Notes: generated by a model not told the origin, from the letters alone. A DNA stretch of 59,879 nt from an uncultured Lachnoanaerobaculum sp. (GCA_946999385.1 CAMQCZ010000010.1:1-59879); one strand, 5' to 3'. Shown: positions 9,101-17,538, counted from the stretch's first letter. Numbers and translations: made by a program.

Positions 9101-9753
9101 TCTAATCTCTTGATAATTTTTGCTCTTTTTTGACCTGTTGCATTTACAAGTTCTTTTTTTAATTCTTCAGAATCCTTATCAAGATCTATTTTTTTCAAAA
9201 TTTTATATATAGCTTCTGCACCCATTTCTGCTTGAAATGAACCATAGCCATAGCTTTCTATAGCTTCTCTATATTCTCTTTCTGATAAAACTTGCTTATA
9301 AGAAAGTCCTGTTTCCTTAGGATCTAAAACAATATATGAAGCAAAATATAATACTTTTTCAAGAACACGTGGAGATATATCCAAGATAAGTCCCATCCTT
9401 GAAGGTATTCCTTTAAAATACCATATATGAGAAACAGGAGCGGCTAATTGTATATGTCCCATTCTCTCTCTTCTTACATTTGCTTTTGTTATCTCAACTC
9501 CACATCTATCACAAATAACACCTTTATAACGTATCTTTTTATATTTTCCACAATTACATTCCCAATCCCTGCTAGGTCCAAAAATACGTTCACAAAATAA
9601 TCCTTCTTTTTCAGGCTTTAAAGTTCTATAATTTATAGTTTCAGGCTTTTTTACCTCTCCTCTTGACCACTCTAATATTTTTTCAGGAGAAGCAAGTCCT
9701 ATTTGTATAGCATCAAAAGATATTTGATGATATATTTCTTTATTTTCAGGCAT
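6178..9753 (-). CDS. rpoC: RNA polymerase beta' subunit
   Basis: Largest catalytic subunit of RNA polymerase, 1,191 aa, a normal length for Firmicutes without large lineage inserts. The N-terminal zinc ribbon is visible (CNCGKYKKIRYKGVICDRCG), then the Mg-binding catalytic loop NADFDGDQMAVH, the bridge helix/trigger loop region (GARKGLSDTALRTADSGYLTRRL), the second zinc site (CKCHSGICTKCYG) and the GEPGTQLTMRTFHTGG segment. Starts at ATG 9753, 53 bases after rpoB, and shares its transcript and terminator. Confidence 0.98.
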   Translation of the reverse strand: MPENKEIYHQISFDAIQIGLASPEKILEWSRGEVKKPETINYRTLKPEKEGLFCERIFGPSRDWECNCGKYKKIRYKGVICDRCGVEITKANVRRERMGHIQLAAPVSHIWYFKGIPSRMGLILDISPRVLEKVLYFASYIVLDPKETGLSYKQVLSEREYREAIESYGYGSFQAEMGAEAIYKILKKIDLDKDSEELKKELVNATGQKRAKIIKRLEVVEAFRNSGNRPEWMIMTVIPVIPPDIRPMVQLDGGRFATSDLNDLYRRIINRNNRLAKLLELGAPEIIIRNEKRMLQEAVDALIDNGRRGRPVTGPGNRALKSLSDMLKGKQGRFRQNLLGKRVDYSGRSVIVVGPELKIYQCGLPKEMAIELFKPFVMKELNARGIAQNIKAAKKMVERLKSEVWDVLEDVIKEHPVMLNRAPTLHRLGIQAFEPILVEGKAIKLHPLVCTAFNADFDGDQMAVHLPLSVEAQAECRFLLLSPNNLLKPSDGGPVAVPSQDMVLGIYYLTQERPNALGEGKCFKNINEAILAYDNKAITLHSRIKVRLSKKLANGSVISDIIETTVGRLLFNEIIPQDLGFVDRSIKGNELKLEIDFLVKKKQCKQILEKVINVHGLSKTAEVLDDIKRIGYKFSTIASMTVSVSDMTVPESKKELIKNAQATVDLISKDFRRGLLTEEERYKRVIETWKDTDTQLTHDLLTGLDAYNNIFMMADSGARGSDKQIKQLAGMRGLMADTTGHTIELPIKSNFREGLDVLEYFISAHGARKGLSDTALRTADSGYLTRRLVDVSQDLIVRELDCQEGKEIPFVEIKAFTDGKEVIESLKERITGRYIAETIIDPDTNELIVKANHMVTPKRAERVMQVLEKLGRNSVKIRTVLSCKCHSGICTKCYGANMATGQAVQIGEAVGIIAAQSIGEPGTQLTMRTFHTGGVAGGDITQGLPRVEELFEARKPKGLAIISEFAGRVEVKDSKKKREIIVYNVDTDESKAYLIPYGSRIKVVDGQMIEAGDELTEGSVNPHDILKIKGTKAVKDYMIQEVQRVYRLQGVEINDKHIEVIVRQMLKKIKIEESGDSLVLPGVSMDVLEFNDMNEKLIEEGKNPAIGKQVMLGITKASLATDSFLSAASFQETTKVLTEAAINGKTDKLIGLKENVIIGKLIPAGTGMKRYKNVALSTDNELEEEIDLNIE

Positions 9754-9806
9754 GAAAATACTCCCTTCCTCTTAAGAAATTCCAAAGCTTTTATATATCA
9801 TATATT

Positions 9807-12800
9807 CTATTCATTAAAAGTTTCTTCATTATCTTCATCATCTAAATTTTTATCTTCTAAATTTTCATTATCAGAATTAACAAATTTATCATTGACAATT
9901 TCTTTTTCTATAAATCCTGATACTTTAAATTTATCATTTTCTGAATATTTAATATCACCTTCTATAATAGAACGCAAGCTATAATCAGTAGTTTCTGTAG
10001 TTTCTTTTAATTCTACCTCTTCTCCGTCTTCTCCAAGAACTTTGACATCAAGACCTAAAGATTGCAATTCTTTTAATAAAACCTTAAAGGATTCAGGAAT
10101 TCCTGCTTCAGGAATATTTTTACCTTTAATTATGGCTTCATATGTTTTTACACGACCTATGACATCATCAGATTTAACTGTTAGTATTTCTTGTAATGTA
10201 TGGCTTGCACCATATGCCTCCAAAGCCCAAACTTCCATCTCTCCAAAACGTTGTCCACCAAATTGTGCTTTACCGCCAAGTGGCTGTTGTGTTACAAGTG
10301 AATAAGGTCCTGTAGATCTTGCATGAATTTTGTCATCAACAAGATGATGAAGCTTCAAATAATGCATATGACCTATAGTAACGGGACTATCAAAATATTC
10401 ACCTGTTCTTCCATCTCTCAGTCTTACTTTACCATCTCTTGAAAGAGCAACACCCTTCCATAAATCTCTATTATCCAAATGCTTAGATAAGTATTCTATA
10501 ACATCAGCTTCCAATAAGCCTTCATATTTTTCCTTAAATTCAGACCATGGTGTATTTACATAATCATTTGCAACCTCTAAGATATCCATAATATCTATTT
10601 CACTTGCTCCTGAAAATACAGGTGTTGCAACATTAAAGCCTAAAGCCTTTGCAGCCAAGGATAAGTGAATTTCAAGCACCTGACCTATATTCATACGTGA
10701 TGGTACGCCTAGAGGATTTAATACTATATCAAGCGGTCTTCCATTTGGTAAGAATGGCATATCTTCTACAGGTAGTACCCTTGAAACTACACCCTTGTTA
10801 CCATGACGTCCTGCCATCTTATCTCCAACTGATATTTTTCTTTTTTGAGCTATATATATACGAACCTTTTCATTTACACCCGGTGAAAGCTCATCTCCGG
10901 CTTCTCTTGTAAATACCTTTGCATCTACAACGACTCCATAAGCACCATGTGGCACTTTTAATGAAGTATCTCTAACCTCTCTGGCTTTTTCACCAAATAT
11001 AGCACGTAATAAACGCTCTTCTGCAGTAAGCTCGGTTTCTCCCTTTGGAGTTACCTTACCTACCAATATATCTCCGGCTCTTACCTCGGCACCTATACGA
11101 ATGATACCTCTTTCATCTAAATCCTTTAATGCATCATCACCAACGCCCGGAACATCTCTTGTGATTTCTTCAGAGCCAAGCTTGGTATCTCGTGCATCAC
11201 TTTCATATTCCTCTATATGTATAGATGTATATACGTCATCCTGTACCAAACGTTCACTTAATAATACAGCATCCTCATAATTATAACCTTCCCATGTCAT
11301 AAATCCAATAAGAGGATTTTTACCTAATGCAATCTCTCCATTCTGAGTAGAAGGTCCGTCTGCAATCACCTCACCCTTCTCCACATGATCTCCCTTAGAT
11401 ACTATAGGTTTCTGATTATATGAATTTGATTGGTTGCTTCGGCTGAATTTTATTAATTTATATTCATCCTTTCCGGACTTATCATCTCTTTGAATAATAA
11501 TTTTTGAGCTTGAAACGTATATAACCTCTCCGCAAGCCTTTGCAATAACACAAACTCCTGAATCTACAGCAGCCTTTGATTCCATACCGGTTCCTACTAC
11601 AGCTGTTTCAGTTATCATTAATGGAACTGCCTGACGTTGCATATTTGAACCCATAAGGGCACGGTTGGCATCATCATTTTCAAGGAAAGGAATCATACTT
11701 GTTGCAACAGAAAATACCATTCTAGGTGAAACATCCATTAAATCTATATTTTTCTTTTGAAATTCTGAAGTTTCATCTCTATATCTTCCTGAAACATTAT
11801 TATTAATAAAATGTCCATTTTCATCCAATGGCTCATTAGCCTGTGCTACTACATAATTATCCTCTTCATCGGCAGTAAGATAAATTACATCATCTGTAAC
11901 TATAGGATTTTTAGGATCTATACTTTTATCTACTATTCTATATGGTGCTTCTATAAAACCATATTCATTTACTCTTGCAAAGCTTGCCAAAGAATTTATA
12001 AGACCTATGTTTGGACCTTCCGGTGTTTCTATAGGGCACATACGTCCATAATGTGTATAATGAACATCTCTAACCTCAAAGCCTGCTCTATCTCTTGAAA
12101 GTCCGCCCGGTCCTAAGGCTGACAAACGTCTTTTATGTGTAAGCTCGGAAAGAGGATTGTTCTGATCCATAAATTGTGATAATTGTGAACTTCCAAAAAA
12201 TTCTTTTATAGCTGCCGTTACAGGTTTAATATTTATTAAAGATTGTGGTATTATATCATCAATATCCTGAGTTGACATCCTTTCTCTTACCACTCTTTCC
12301 ATTCTTGAAAGACCTATCCTATATTGATTTTGCAGCAATTCTCCAACGGCACGTATACGTCTGTTTCCCAAATGATCTATATCATCCAAATTACCCATAT
12401 TTGCTTCAATACACATATTATAATTAATTGTAGCAAATATATCCTCTTTTGTTATATATTTAGGTATCAGCTTTGATATATTTTTAGAAATAAGCTTTAA
12501 AAGCTCTTCTTTTTCACTTTCTTCTTTCATTAATTCCTTTAATTTAGGATAATATACCAATTCACTTATTCCTATCTCTTCAGGATTTTCTATGTCAATA
12601 TATTCTCTAATATCTACCATAAGATTTGATAAAACTTTTACTTTTCTATCATTTGCATCAATCCAAACATATTCAATAGCTAAATCTTGTATTTTTTTTG
12701 CCAAATCTTTATTTATAGTTTCACCGGCACTCGCTATAACTTCTCCGGTGTTATTATCTATAACATCCTCTGCTAAAATATGACCTGTGATACGGTTACA

Positions 12801-13655
12801 AAAATGTAACTTTTTATTAAATTTATAACGGCCGACCTTTGCTAAATCATATCTTCTGGCATCAAAAAACATACCATTTAAAAGACTATTGGCACTATCT
12901 ACAGATAAAGGTTCACCCGGACGTATTTTTTTAAATAATTCCAAAATACCCTGACCAAAATCTTCCGTAGAATCCTTTTCAAGGCTGGCTAAAATCTTAG
13001 GTTCTTCACCAAATAATTCAATAATATCTTCATTTTTACTTACGCCTAAGGCTCTAATCAAAACTGTAACAGGAACCTTTCTTGTTCTATCAACTCTTAC
13101 ATAAAATATATCATTAGAATCAGTTTCATATTCAAGCCATGCTCCTCTATTAGGTATAACTTGACTTGAATATAACTTTTTACCTACTTTATCATGAGCT
13201 GCTGTATAATATATTCCGGGTGAACGTACCAACTGACTAACAATAACACGTTCAGCACCATTTATAACAAATGAACCTGTATCGGTCATAAGTGGTAAAT
13301 CTCCCATAAATATTTCGTGCTCGTTAATCTCATCTTTGTCTTTATTTATAAGTCTAACCTTTACCCTTAATGGAGCTGCGTAAGTTGCATCTCTTTCTTT
13401 ACATTCTTCAATAGAATATTTCACTTCATTTTTGCATAATCTAAAATCTACAAAATCTAAACTCAGATGTCCAGCATAGTCTTCTATAGGAAATATATCT
13501 TTAAAAACCTCTTTTAGTCCGTCCTCAAGAAACCAATTATATGAATCTTTTTGTATTTCTATTAAATTCGGCATCTCCAGAACTTCTTTTTGCTTAGAGA
13601 AGCTCATCCTCATGCTCTTTCCGGATTCAACGGGACGCATCTTGCTTTTTTCCAT
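9807..13655 (-). CDS. rpoB: RNA polymerase beta subunit
   Basis: Core RNA polymerase subunit, 1,282 aa. The rifampicin-binding cluster reads SSQLSQFMDQNNPLSE then THKRRLSALGPGG; the residues that usually mutate to resistance (D of FMDQ, H of THKRR, S of RLSAL) are wild type, so the enzyme should be rifampicin-sensitive. The GHMYYLKLHHLVDDK-like segment and the GGKAQFGGQRFGEMEVWALEAYG C-terminal clamp motif are present. The last 40 or so residues are strongly acidic. I take the ATG at 13655, preceded by AGGGGTGA, over one seven codons upstream. Cotranscribed with rpoC. Confidence 0.98.
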   Translation of the reverse strand: MEKSKMRPVESGKSMRMSFSKQKEVLEMPNLIEIQKDSYNWFLEDGLKEVFKDIFPIEDYAGHLSLDFVDFRLCKNEVKYSIEECKERDATYAAPLRVKVRLINKDKDEINEHEIFMGDLPLMTDTGSFVINGAERVIVSQLVRSPGIYYTAAHDKVGKKLYSSQVIPNRGAWLEYETDSNDIFYVRVDRTRKVPVTVLIRALGVSKNEDIIELFGEEPKILASLEKDSTEDFGQGILELFKKIRPGEPLSVDSANSLLNGMFFDARRYDLAKVGRYKFNKKLHFCNRITGHILAEDVIDNNTGEVIASAGETINKDLAKKIQDLAIEYVWIDANDRKVKVLSNLMVDIREYIDIENPEEIGISELVYYPKLKELMKEESEKEELLKLISKNISKLIPKYITKEDIFATINYNMCIEANMGNLDDIDHLGNRRIRAVGELLQNQYRIGLSRMERVVRERMSTQDIDDIIPQSLINIKPVTAAIKEFFGSSQLSQFMDQNNPLSELTHKRRLSALGPGGLSRDRAGFEVRDVHYTHYGRMCPIETPEGPNIGLINSLASFARVNEYGFIEAPYRIVDKSIDPKNPIVTDDVIYLTADEEDNYVVAQANEPLDENGHFINNNVSGRYRDETSEFQKKNIDLMDVSPRMVFSVATSMIPFLENDDANRALMGSNMQRQAVPLMITETAVVGTGMESKAAVDSGVCVIAKACGEVIYVSSSKIIIQRDDKSGKDEYKLIKFSRSNQSNSYNQKPIVSKGDHVEKGEVIADGPSTQNGEIALGKNPLIGFMTWEGYNYEDAVLLSERLVQDDVYTSIHIEEYESDARDTKLGSEEITRDVPGVGDDALKDLDERGIIRIGAEVRAGDILVGKVTPKGETELTAEERLLRAIFGEKAREVRDTSLKVPHGAYGVVVDAKVFTREAGDELSPGVNEKVRIYIAQKRKISVGDKMAGRHGNKGVVSRVLPVEDMPFLPNGRPLDIVLNPLGVPSRMNIGQVLEIHLSLAAKALGFNVATPVFSGASEIDIMDILEVANDYVNTPWSEFKEKYEGLLEADVIEYLSKHLDNRDLWKGVALSRDGKVRLRDGRTGEYFDSPVTIGHMHYLKLHHLVDDKIHARSTGPYSLVTQQPLGGKAQFGGQRFGEMEVWALEAYGASHTLQEILTVKSDDVIGRVKTYEAIIKGKNIPEAGIPESFKVLLKELQSLGLDVKVLGEDGEEVELKETTETTDYSLRSIIEGDIKYSENDKFKVSGFIEKEIVNDKFVNSDNENLEDKNLDDEDNEETFNE

Positions 13656-13714
13656 TGACGTTTCACCCCTATTCATAAATTTAGCACTTGTATATATAAA
13701 TATTATGTATTATA

Positions 13715-13742
13715 CTTATATATAAGATAGTATAATTTTCAA
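13715..13742 (-). promoter_or_regulatory. Candidate promoter of rpoBC
   Basis: Minus strand TTGAAA (13737-13742), 16-base spacer, TATAAG (13715-13720), about 60 bases before the rpoB start. Readthrough from rplJL is also possible, but rplL has its own terminator. Confidence 0.45.
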
Positions 13743-13796
13743 CAATAGTGCAACTTTCATACTAGCATAGCTTTTTTTAGACGTCAAGCTTTTTAC

Positions 13797-13824
13797 TTGA
13801 TTTTTTTTATTTTTCTGATATAAT
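13797..13824 (+). promoter_or_regulatory. Promoter of the small membrane protein gene divergent from rpoB
   Basis: TTGATT (13797-13802), 16-base spacer, TATAAT (13819-13824), 46 bases before the TTG start. Confidence 0.6.
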
Positions 13825-13870
13825 ATTAAAGTTAATGTAATTTCAAATAAATTTATATGGAGGAACTGAT

Positions 13871-14311
13871 TTGCATACATTTTTTACTATTCTTTTGATA
13901 GTCTTATTAATTTTAATTATTGCTCTGGTTGTTCTATATTTTGCCGGTAAAAAATTACAAGCTAAGCAAAATGAACAGCAGGCAGCTATAGAAGCACATA
14001 AGCAGATAGTGTCAATGCTTATTATTGATAAAAAAAAGATGAAAATAAAAGAATCCGGATTGCCAAAAATTGTATTTGAACAAATGCCTAAATATCTACG
14101 TTTTACAAAATTACCTATTGTAAAAGCAAAAGTTGGTCCAAAGATAATGACACTCATGGCTGATGAAAAGGTGTTCAAATCACTCCCTACAAAAGCCGAG
14201 GTTAAGGCTGTTGTAAGTGGTATTTATATAACTGAAATAAAAAGTGTTAGAGGCGGTATAGTCGCCACACAGGAGAAAAAAGGATTTTTCAAAAAAATAT
14301 TCAAAAAATAA
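13871..14311 (+). CDS. Small membrane-anchored protein, family not recognised
   Basis: 146 aa. The N-terminus is one long hydrophobic helix (about residues 3-25), then a short KKLQAKQNEQQAAIEAHKQ segment that could be a coiled coil or juxtamembrane linker, then a soluble domain of about 100 residues ending in a very basic tail (KKGFFKKIFKK). I do not recognise the domain. The start is TTG 13871, supported by GGAGGA at 13859-13864 and a good promoter; no ATG lies nearby. It is the only plus-strand gene between 3.4 kb and the right edge, sits head-to-head with rpoB and tail-to-tail with rplL, and has its own terminator. The single helix and basic tail suggest a peripheral cytoplasmic domain held at the membrane; that is inference. 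Confidence 0.75.
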   Translation: MHTFFTILLIVLLILIIALVVLYFAGKKLQAKQNEQQAAIEAHKQIVSMLIIDKKKMKIKESGLPKIVFEQMPKYLRFTKLPIVKAKVGPKIMTLMADEKVFKSLPTKAEVKAVVSGIYITEIKSVRGGIVATQEKKGFFKKIFKK

Positions 14312-14316
14312 TTTCT

Positions 14317-14363
14317 AAACAAATGTTGCATAATAATATTATTGCGACATTTGTTTATTTTTA
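14317..14363 (+). terminator. Terminator of the small membrane protein gene
   Basis: Arms AAACAAATGT (14317-14326) and ACATTTGTTT (14347-14356) followed by ATTTTTAT; inner part GCATAATAAT/ATTATTGC extends the stem. Confidence 0.8.
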
Positions 14364-14366
14364 TAC

Positions 14367-14435
14367 AAAAAAAGATTTAGACAAAGCTTAAATTCATCTT
14401 ATAATAAGAGTTTAACTCAAGCTTTAATCTAAATC
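14367..14435 (-). terminator. Terminator of rplJ-rplL
   Basis: Arms GATTTAGA (14374-14381) and TCTAAATC (14428-14435), with AAGCTT-containing inner stems; on the minus strand the hairpin runs into a T tract of about seven bases. Confidence 0.75.
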
Positions 14436-14449
14436 CCTTTATTTTAATA

Positions 14450-14827
14450 TTATTTAAGTGTAGCCTTAGCACCAACAGCTTCAAGCTTTGCTTTGATTTC
14501 TTCAGCTTCTTCTTTAGAAACTTCTGATTTTAATACCTTAGGTGCTCCATCAACTAAATCTTTTGCTTCTTTAAGTCCAAGACCTGTTGCTTCACGAACT
14601 ACTTTTATAACCTTAACTTTTTCTGAACCAACCTCTGTCAATTCTACATCGAATTCTGTTTTCTCTTCTGCTTGTGCACCTGCACCTGCACCTGCCGCTG
14701 CAACTACTACTCCGGCCGCTGCTGATACACCAAATTCTTCTTCACAAGCTTTTACTAATTCATTAAGTTCTAATACTGATAATTCTTTAATTGCTTCTAT
14801 AAACTCTGCAGTTGTTAACTTTGCCAT
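14450..14827 (-). CDS. rplL: Ribosomal protein L7/L12
   Basis: Stalk protein of the 50S subunit that recruits translation GTPases; 125 aa. N-terminal dimerisation domain (MAKLTTAEFIEAIKELSVLE), an Ala/Gly hinge (about 37-55) and the C-terminal factor-binding domain with the hallmark KVIKVVREATGLGLKEAKDL stretch. Follows rplJ by 42 bases, each with its own GGAGG-type ribosome site, which lets L12 be made in excess over L10. Confidence 0.97.
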   Translation of the reverse strand: MAKLTTAEFIEAIKELSVLELNELVKACEEEFGVSAAAGVVVAAAGAGAGAQAEEKTEFDVELTEVGSEKVKVIKVVREATGLGLKEAKDLVDGAPKVLKSEVSKEEAEEIKAKLEAVGAKATLK

Positions 14828-14869
14828 TTTTATTCCTCCATATTATCTATTTATTTTTTATATTATATT

Positions 14870-15358
14870 CTATGCTTCTTTTTTATCAGCGATTTGATTA
14901 AGCACACGTGCAAAATTGCTGATAGGGGATTTGATACTTCCAAGAAGTCTTCCAAGAAGCTCATCTCTTGATGGTATCTCTGCTATTAATTTAATTCCGT
15001 CTGTATCATAAGCTGTACCTTCAACCACTCCTGCTTTCAGCTCCAATGCCGGTGCTGTCTTAGCAAAATTTTGTAAAATTCTTGCAGGTGCTGTTGCATC
15101 ATCCTTTGATACTGCCAAAGCTGTAGGTCCTTCAAGATATGAATCTAAACCTTCAAACTCAGTTCCCTTAGTTGCAAAACGAATCATTGTATTTTTATAT
15201 ACTTTATAAGTAACGCCTGCTTCTCTAAGATTTTTACGTAGCTGTGTATCCTGATCAACGGTTAAACCACGATAATCAACAACAACTGCTGAAGCGGCAC
15301 CATTTAAAAGTTCAGATATTTCTTGAACTACCGGTTGCTTTAACTCAACCTTTGCCAT
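14870..15358 (-). CDS. rplJ: Ribosomal protein L10
   Basis: 162 aa; anchors L7/L12 dimers on 23S rRNA. Visible features: VVVDYRGLTVDQDTQLRK, the YKVYKNTMIRFA segment, and the C-terminal helix that binds L12. It is preceded by an L10 leader RNA with a terminator, so the L10-L12 complex probably controls its own operon by attenuation. ATG 15358 follows GGAGG. Confidence 0.96.
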   Translation of the reverse strand: MAKVELKQPVVQEISELLNGAASAVVVDYRGLTVDQDTQLRKNLREAGVTYKVYKNTMIRFATKGTEFEGLDSYLEGPTALAVSKDDATAPARILQNFAKTAPALELKAGVVEGTAYDTDGIKLIAEIPSRDELLGRLLGSIKSPISNFARVLNQIADKKEA

Positions 15359-15404
15359 TTTTATTCCTCCTTCTTTTAATGAATATAACTGCTATATTAG
15401 TATA

Positions 15405-15515
15405 TAAAAAGCCTCGTAGCAAAAGATACGAGGCAAGAAAACAAATAAATTGTATATACTTCCTCGGTAGGCGTAAAACTTATGCACTAGGCACCTACTG
15501 TCTTTGGCAGTTATT
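15405..15515 (-). ncRNA. L10 leader (autoregulatory rplJL leader RNA)
   Basis: Minus-strand leader of about 110 bases. It contains GACAGTAGGTGCC, then GTTTTACGCCTACCGAGGAA, typical of the Firmicutes L10 leader in which L10(L12)4 binds a kink-turn-bearing helix. It ends in a perfect hairpin (GCCTCGTA 15411-15418 complement with 15427-15434) followed by TTTTTATAT, a classic attenuator terminator. Recognised from the conserved leader sequence and its position. Confidence 0.85.
15406..15434 (-). terminator. Attenuator terminator in the rplJ leader
   Basis: 8-bp perfect stem GCCTCGTA/TACGAGGC with an 8-base loop, then five T on the minus strand. Confidence 0.85.
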
Positions 15516-15521
15516 GTATTT

Positions 15522-15550
15522 ATACTAACATTATATAAAGCCAATGTCAA
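15522..15550 (-). promoter_or_regulatory. Promoter of the rplJL leader
   Basis: TTGACA (15545-15550 complement), 17-base spacer, TAGTAT (15522-15527 complement). It directly abuts the rplA stop codon, so rplJL can be transcribed apart from the rplKA genes. Confidence 0.6.
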
Positions 15551-15552
15551 TA

Positions 15553-16248
15553 TTATGCCATTAACTTAGCAACATTAAGTCTGATTCCCGGACCCATAGT
15601 TGAAGTTAAAATAGCACTCTTTAAATATGCTCCCTTTATTGCACTTGGTTTAGCCCTATTAATAGCATCCATTATAGCCTTGAAATTTTCACCAAGTTGC
15701 TCTTGTGTAAATGAAGCTTTTCCTATTGGAACGTGAATTATATTGGTTTTATCCAATCTATATTCAACCTTACCGGCTTTAATATCATCAATAGCTTTTG
15801 TTACATCCATAGTAACTGTACCGGCCTTAGGGTTTGGCATAAGTCCTTTTGGTCCCAACACCTTTCCTAAACGTCCTACAACACCCATCATATCAGGTGT
15901 AGCTACAACAACATCAAAATCCAACCAACCTTCATTTTGAATCTTTGGAATAAGCTCTTCGCCACCTACATGATTTGCCCCGGCAGCAAGTGCTTCATCA
16001 GCCTTTGCTCCCTTTGCAAATACTAAAATACGAACCTTTTTACCTGTACCATTTGGTAAAACTACAGCTCCTCTAATCTGTTGATCTGCATGACGACCAT
16101 CACAACCGGTACGTATATGTAATTCCACTGTTTCATCAAACTTTGCAACTGCTACTTTTTTAATAAGTGAGATAGCTTCTGTACTATCATATAAATTTGC
16201 ACGATCAACTAATTTAGCCGCTTCTAAATATCTTTTTCCATGTTTCAT
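15553..16248 (-). CDS. rplA: Ribosomal protein L1
   Basis: 231 aa; binds 23S rRNA at the mobile L1 stalk and, in many bacteria, its own mRNA. N-terminal MKHGKRYLEAAKLVDR, the VVLPNGTGKKVRILVFAKG segment and the GKVLGPKGLMPNPKAGTV signature are all visible. It lies 19 bases after rplK in the same transcript. Confidence 0.97.
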   Translation of the reverse strand: MKHGKRYLEAAKLVDRANLYDSTEAISLIKKVAVAKFDETVELHIRTGCDGRHADQQIRGAVVLPNGTGKKVRILVFAKGAKADEALAAGANHVGGEELIPKIQNEGWLDFDVVVATPDMMGVVGRLGKVLGPKGLMPNPKAGTVTMDVTKAIDDIKAGKVEYRLDKTNIIHVPIGKASFTQEQLGENFKAIMDAINRAKPSAIKGAYLKSAILTSTMGPGIRLNVAKLMA

Positions 16249-16267
16249 CTTATTTTCTCCTCCTAAA

Positions 16268-16693
16268 TTAGTCCTCTACTGTTATTCCCATTGAACGAGC
16301 AGTACCTGCAACCATGCTGATAGCCGCTTCAATATTTGCAGCATTAAGATCAGGCATCTTCATAGTCGCTATTTCTTCTAATTTAGCTTTGCTTATAGTA
16401 GCAACCTTAGTTTTATTAGGAACGCCTGAACCTGACTTTATATTACATGCCTTCTTTAATAGAACTGCTGCCGGAGGAGTTTTAGTAATAAAGCTAAAAC
16501 TTCTATCTGCATAAACAGTGATAACTACAGGAATAATAAGATCTCCCTGATCAGCTGTCTTTGCATTGAATTGTTTTGTAAATTCAACAATATTTACACC
16601 ATGTTGACCTAATGCCGGACCTACAGGTGGAGCCGGTGTCGCTTTACCTGCCGGAATTTGTAATTTTATATAACCTGTTACTTTCTTTGCCAT
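16268..16693 (-). CDS. rplK: Ribosomal protein L11
   Basis: 141 aa, the usual length; binds the GTPase-associated region of 23S rRNA. MAKKVTGYIKLQIPAGKATP and GPALGQHGVNIVEFTKQFNA are hallmark sequences, and the Pro-rich hinge (PAPPVGPALG) is intact, as is the C-terminal rRNA-binding domain ending in ARSMGITVED. I take ATG 16693, 8 bases after AAGGAGG; the open frame extends 14 codons further but that part is leader RNA. Confidence 0.97.
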   Translation of the reverse strand: MAKKVTGYIKLQIPAGKATPAPPVGPALGQHGVNIVEFTKQFNAKTADQGDLIIPVVITVYADRSFSFITKTPPAAVLLKKACNIKSGSGVPNKTKVATISKAKLEEIATMKMPDLNAANIEAAISMVAGTARSMGITVED

Positions 16694-16699
16694 TTTGGC

Positions 16700-16755
16700 A
16701 CCTCCTTGTGGTAATTTCGGATTTAATCCTCCCACGTTTTACTTCAATAGAAGCA
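16700..16755 (-). ncRNA. Putative L1-binding leader of rplK-rplA
   Basis: The gap between nusG and rplK folds on the minus strand as a GTGG ... CCAC stem (16732-16735 with 16708-16711 complement) enclosing GGATTAAATCC, preceded by a CACG/CGTG helix with a CTTC/GAAG hairpin. Firmicutes commonly carry a GTGGGAGG ... ACCAC element here, thought to be a mimic of the L1 site on 23S rRNA. Assignment rests on position and this motif. Confidence 0.5.
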
Positions 16756-16780
16756 CGTGTTTAATAATAAATATATATTT

Positions 16781-17317
16781 CTAACATTTTTTTATATCAG
16801 AAAAATTTATTTCAATTTGCGTTTCTCGACCAAACATTTCTACCTTCAAAGAAACATTCTTTCTATTTTCATTGATAGCTACAATCTTACTTATAGTACC
16901 TTCCCAAGGACCTTTGATAACTTCTATCAAATCTCCAACATGAAAATCAATCAATAATTTCTTCTTATTATTTCTTGATATCATATCCTCCAAGCCTAAA
17001 TTATATATCTCATCTATAGTAAGTGCAACCGGTTTGCTTCCGGGACCTACAAATCCTGTAACTCCTCTTGTGTTTCTTACAACATACCATGTATCATCAT
17101 TCATAACCATATGTATAAGTACATATCCTGGGAAAAGTTTTTTTTCGGAAGATTTTTCTTTTCCATCCTTTAACTCTGTTACAGTTTGAAGCGGAACACA
17201 CACCTCTAATATTTGATCTTCAAGCTTTCTATTTATTATAGTTTTTTCAATGTCTGCTTTAACCTTGTTTTCGTAGCCCGAATAAGTGTGAGCCACATAC
17301 CATTGTGCTTGTGTCAT
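16781..17317 (-). CDS. nusG: Transcription termination/antitermination factor NusG
   Basis: 178 aa. NGN domain (about 1-115) that binds the RNA polymerase clamp, with the signature WYVAHTYSGYENKV at the N-terminus and FPGYVLIHMVMNDDTWYVVRNTRGVTGFVG; KOW domain (about 125-178) with DLIEVIKGPWEGTISKI. Lies 12 bases after secE, the conserved order rpmG-secE-nusG-rplK. Confidence 0.97.
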   Translation of the reverse strand: MTQAQWYVAHTYSGYENKVKADIEKTIINRKLEDQILEVCVPLQTVTELKDGKEKSSEKKLFPGYVLIHMVMNDDTWYVVRNTRGVTGFVGPGSKPVALTIDEIYNLGLEDMISRNNKKKLLIDFHVGDLIEVIKGPWEGTISKIVAINENRKNVSLKVEMFGRETQIEINFSDIKKC

Positions 17318-17329
17318 ACACTAACCTTT

Positions 17330-17527
17330 CTACTTAATAATAAATCCAAAACCTGACTTAAAAATAAAATCAAGCCCAGCTATTATAGCTCCTAATATAA
17401 TAGAACATACAACCACTGCAACTGTCTGTTTTGAAACTTCTTCCTTAGTAGGCCAAATGATTTTACTATATTCAGATTTAAGACCTTTTATGAAATTTGA
17501 ATTATTTTCCTTGTCTTGTTTAGTCAT
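17330..17527 (-). CDS. secE: Preprotein translocase subunit SecE
   Basis: 65 aa, short single-helix SecE as in most Gram-positives. A charged amphipathic N-terminal part (FIKGLKSEYSKIIWPTKEEV, where the KxxxWPxxxE motif is diagnostic) precedes one transmembrane helix (about 35-58). Stabilises the SecY channel. Between rpmG (11 bases away) and nusG (12 bases). Confidence 0.95.
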   Translation of the reverse strand: MTKQDKENNSNFIKGLKSEYSKIIWPTKEEVSKQTVAVVVCSIILGAIIAGLDFIFKSGFGFIIK

Positions 17528-17538
17528 TTAATAGTCTC

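Noticed and set aside
11900..12240. Rifampicin-resistance mutation in rpoB
   Set aside because: The residues at the usual resistance positions are wild type.
13843..14178. 111-residue minus-strand open frame opposite the small membrane protein
   Set aside because: Antisense shadow; the plus-strand frame has promoter, GGAGGA site and terminator.
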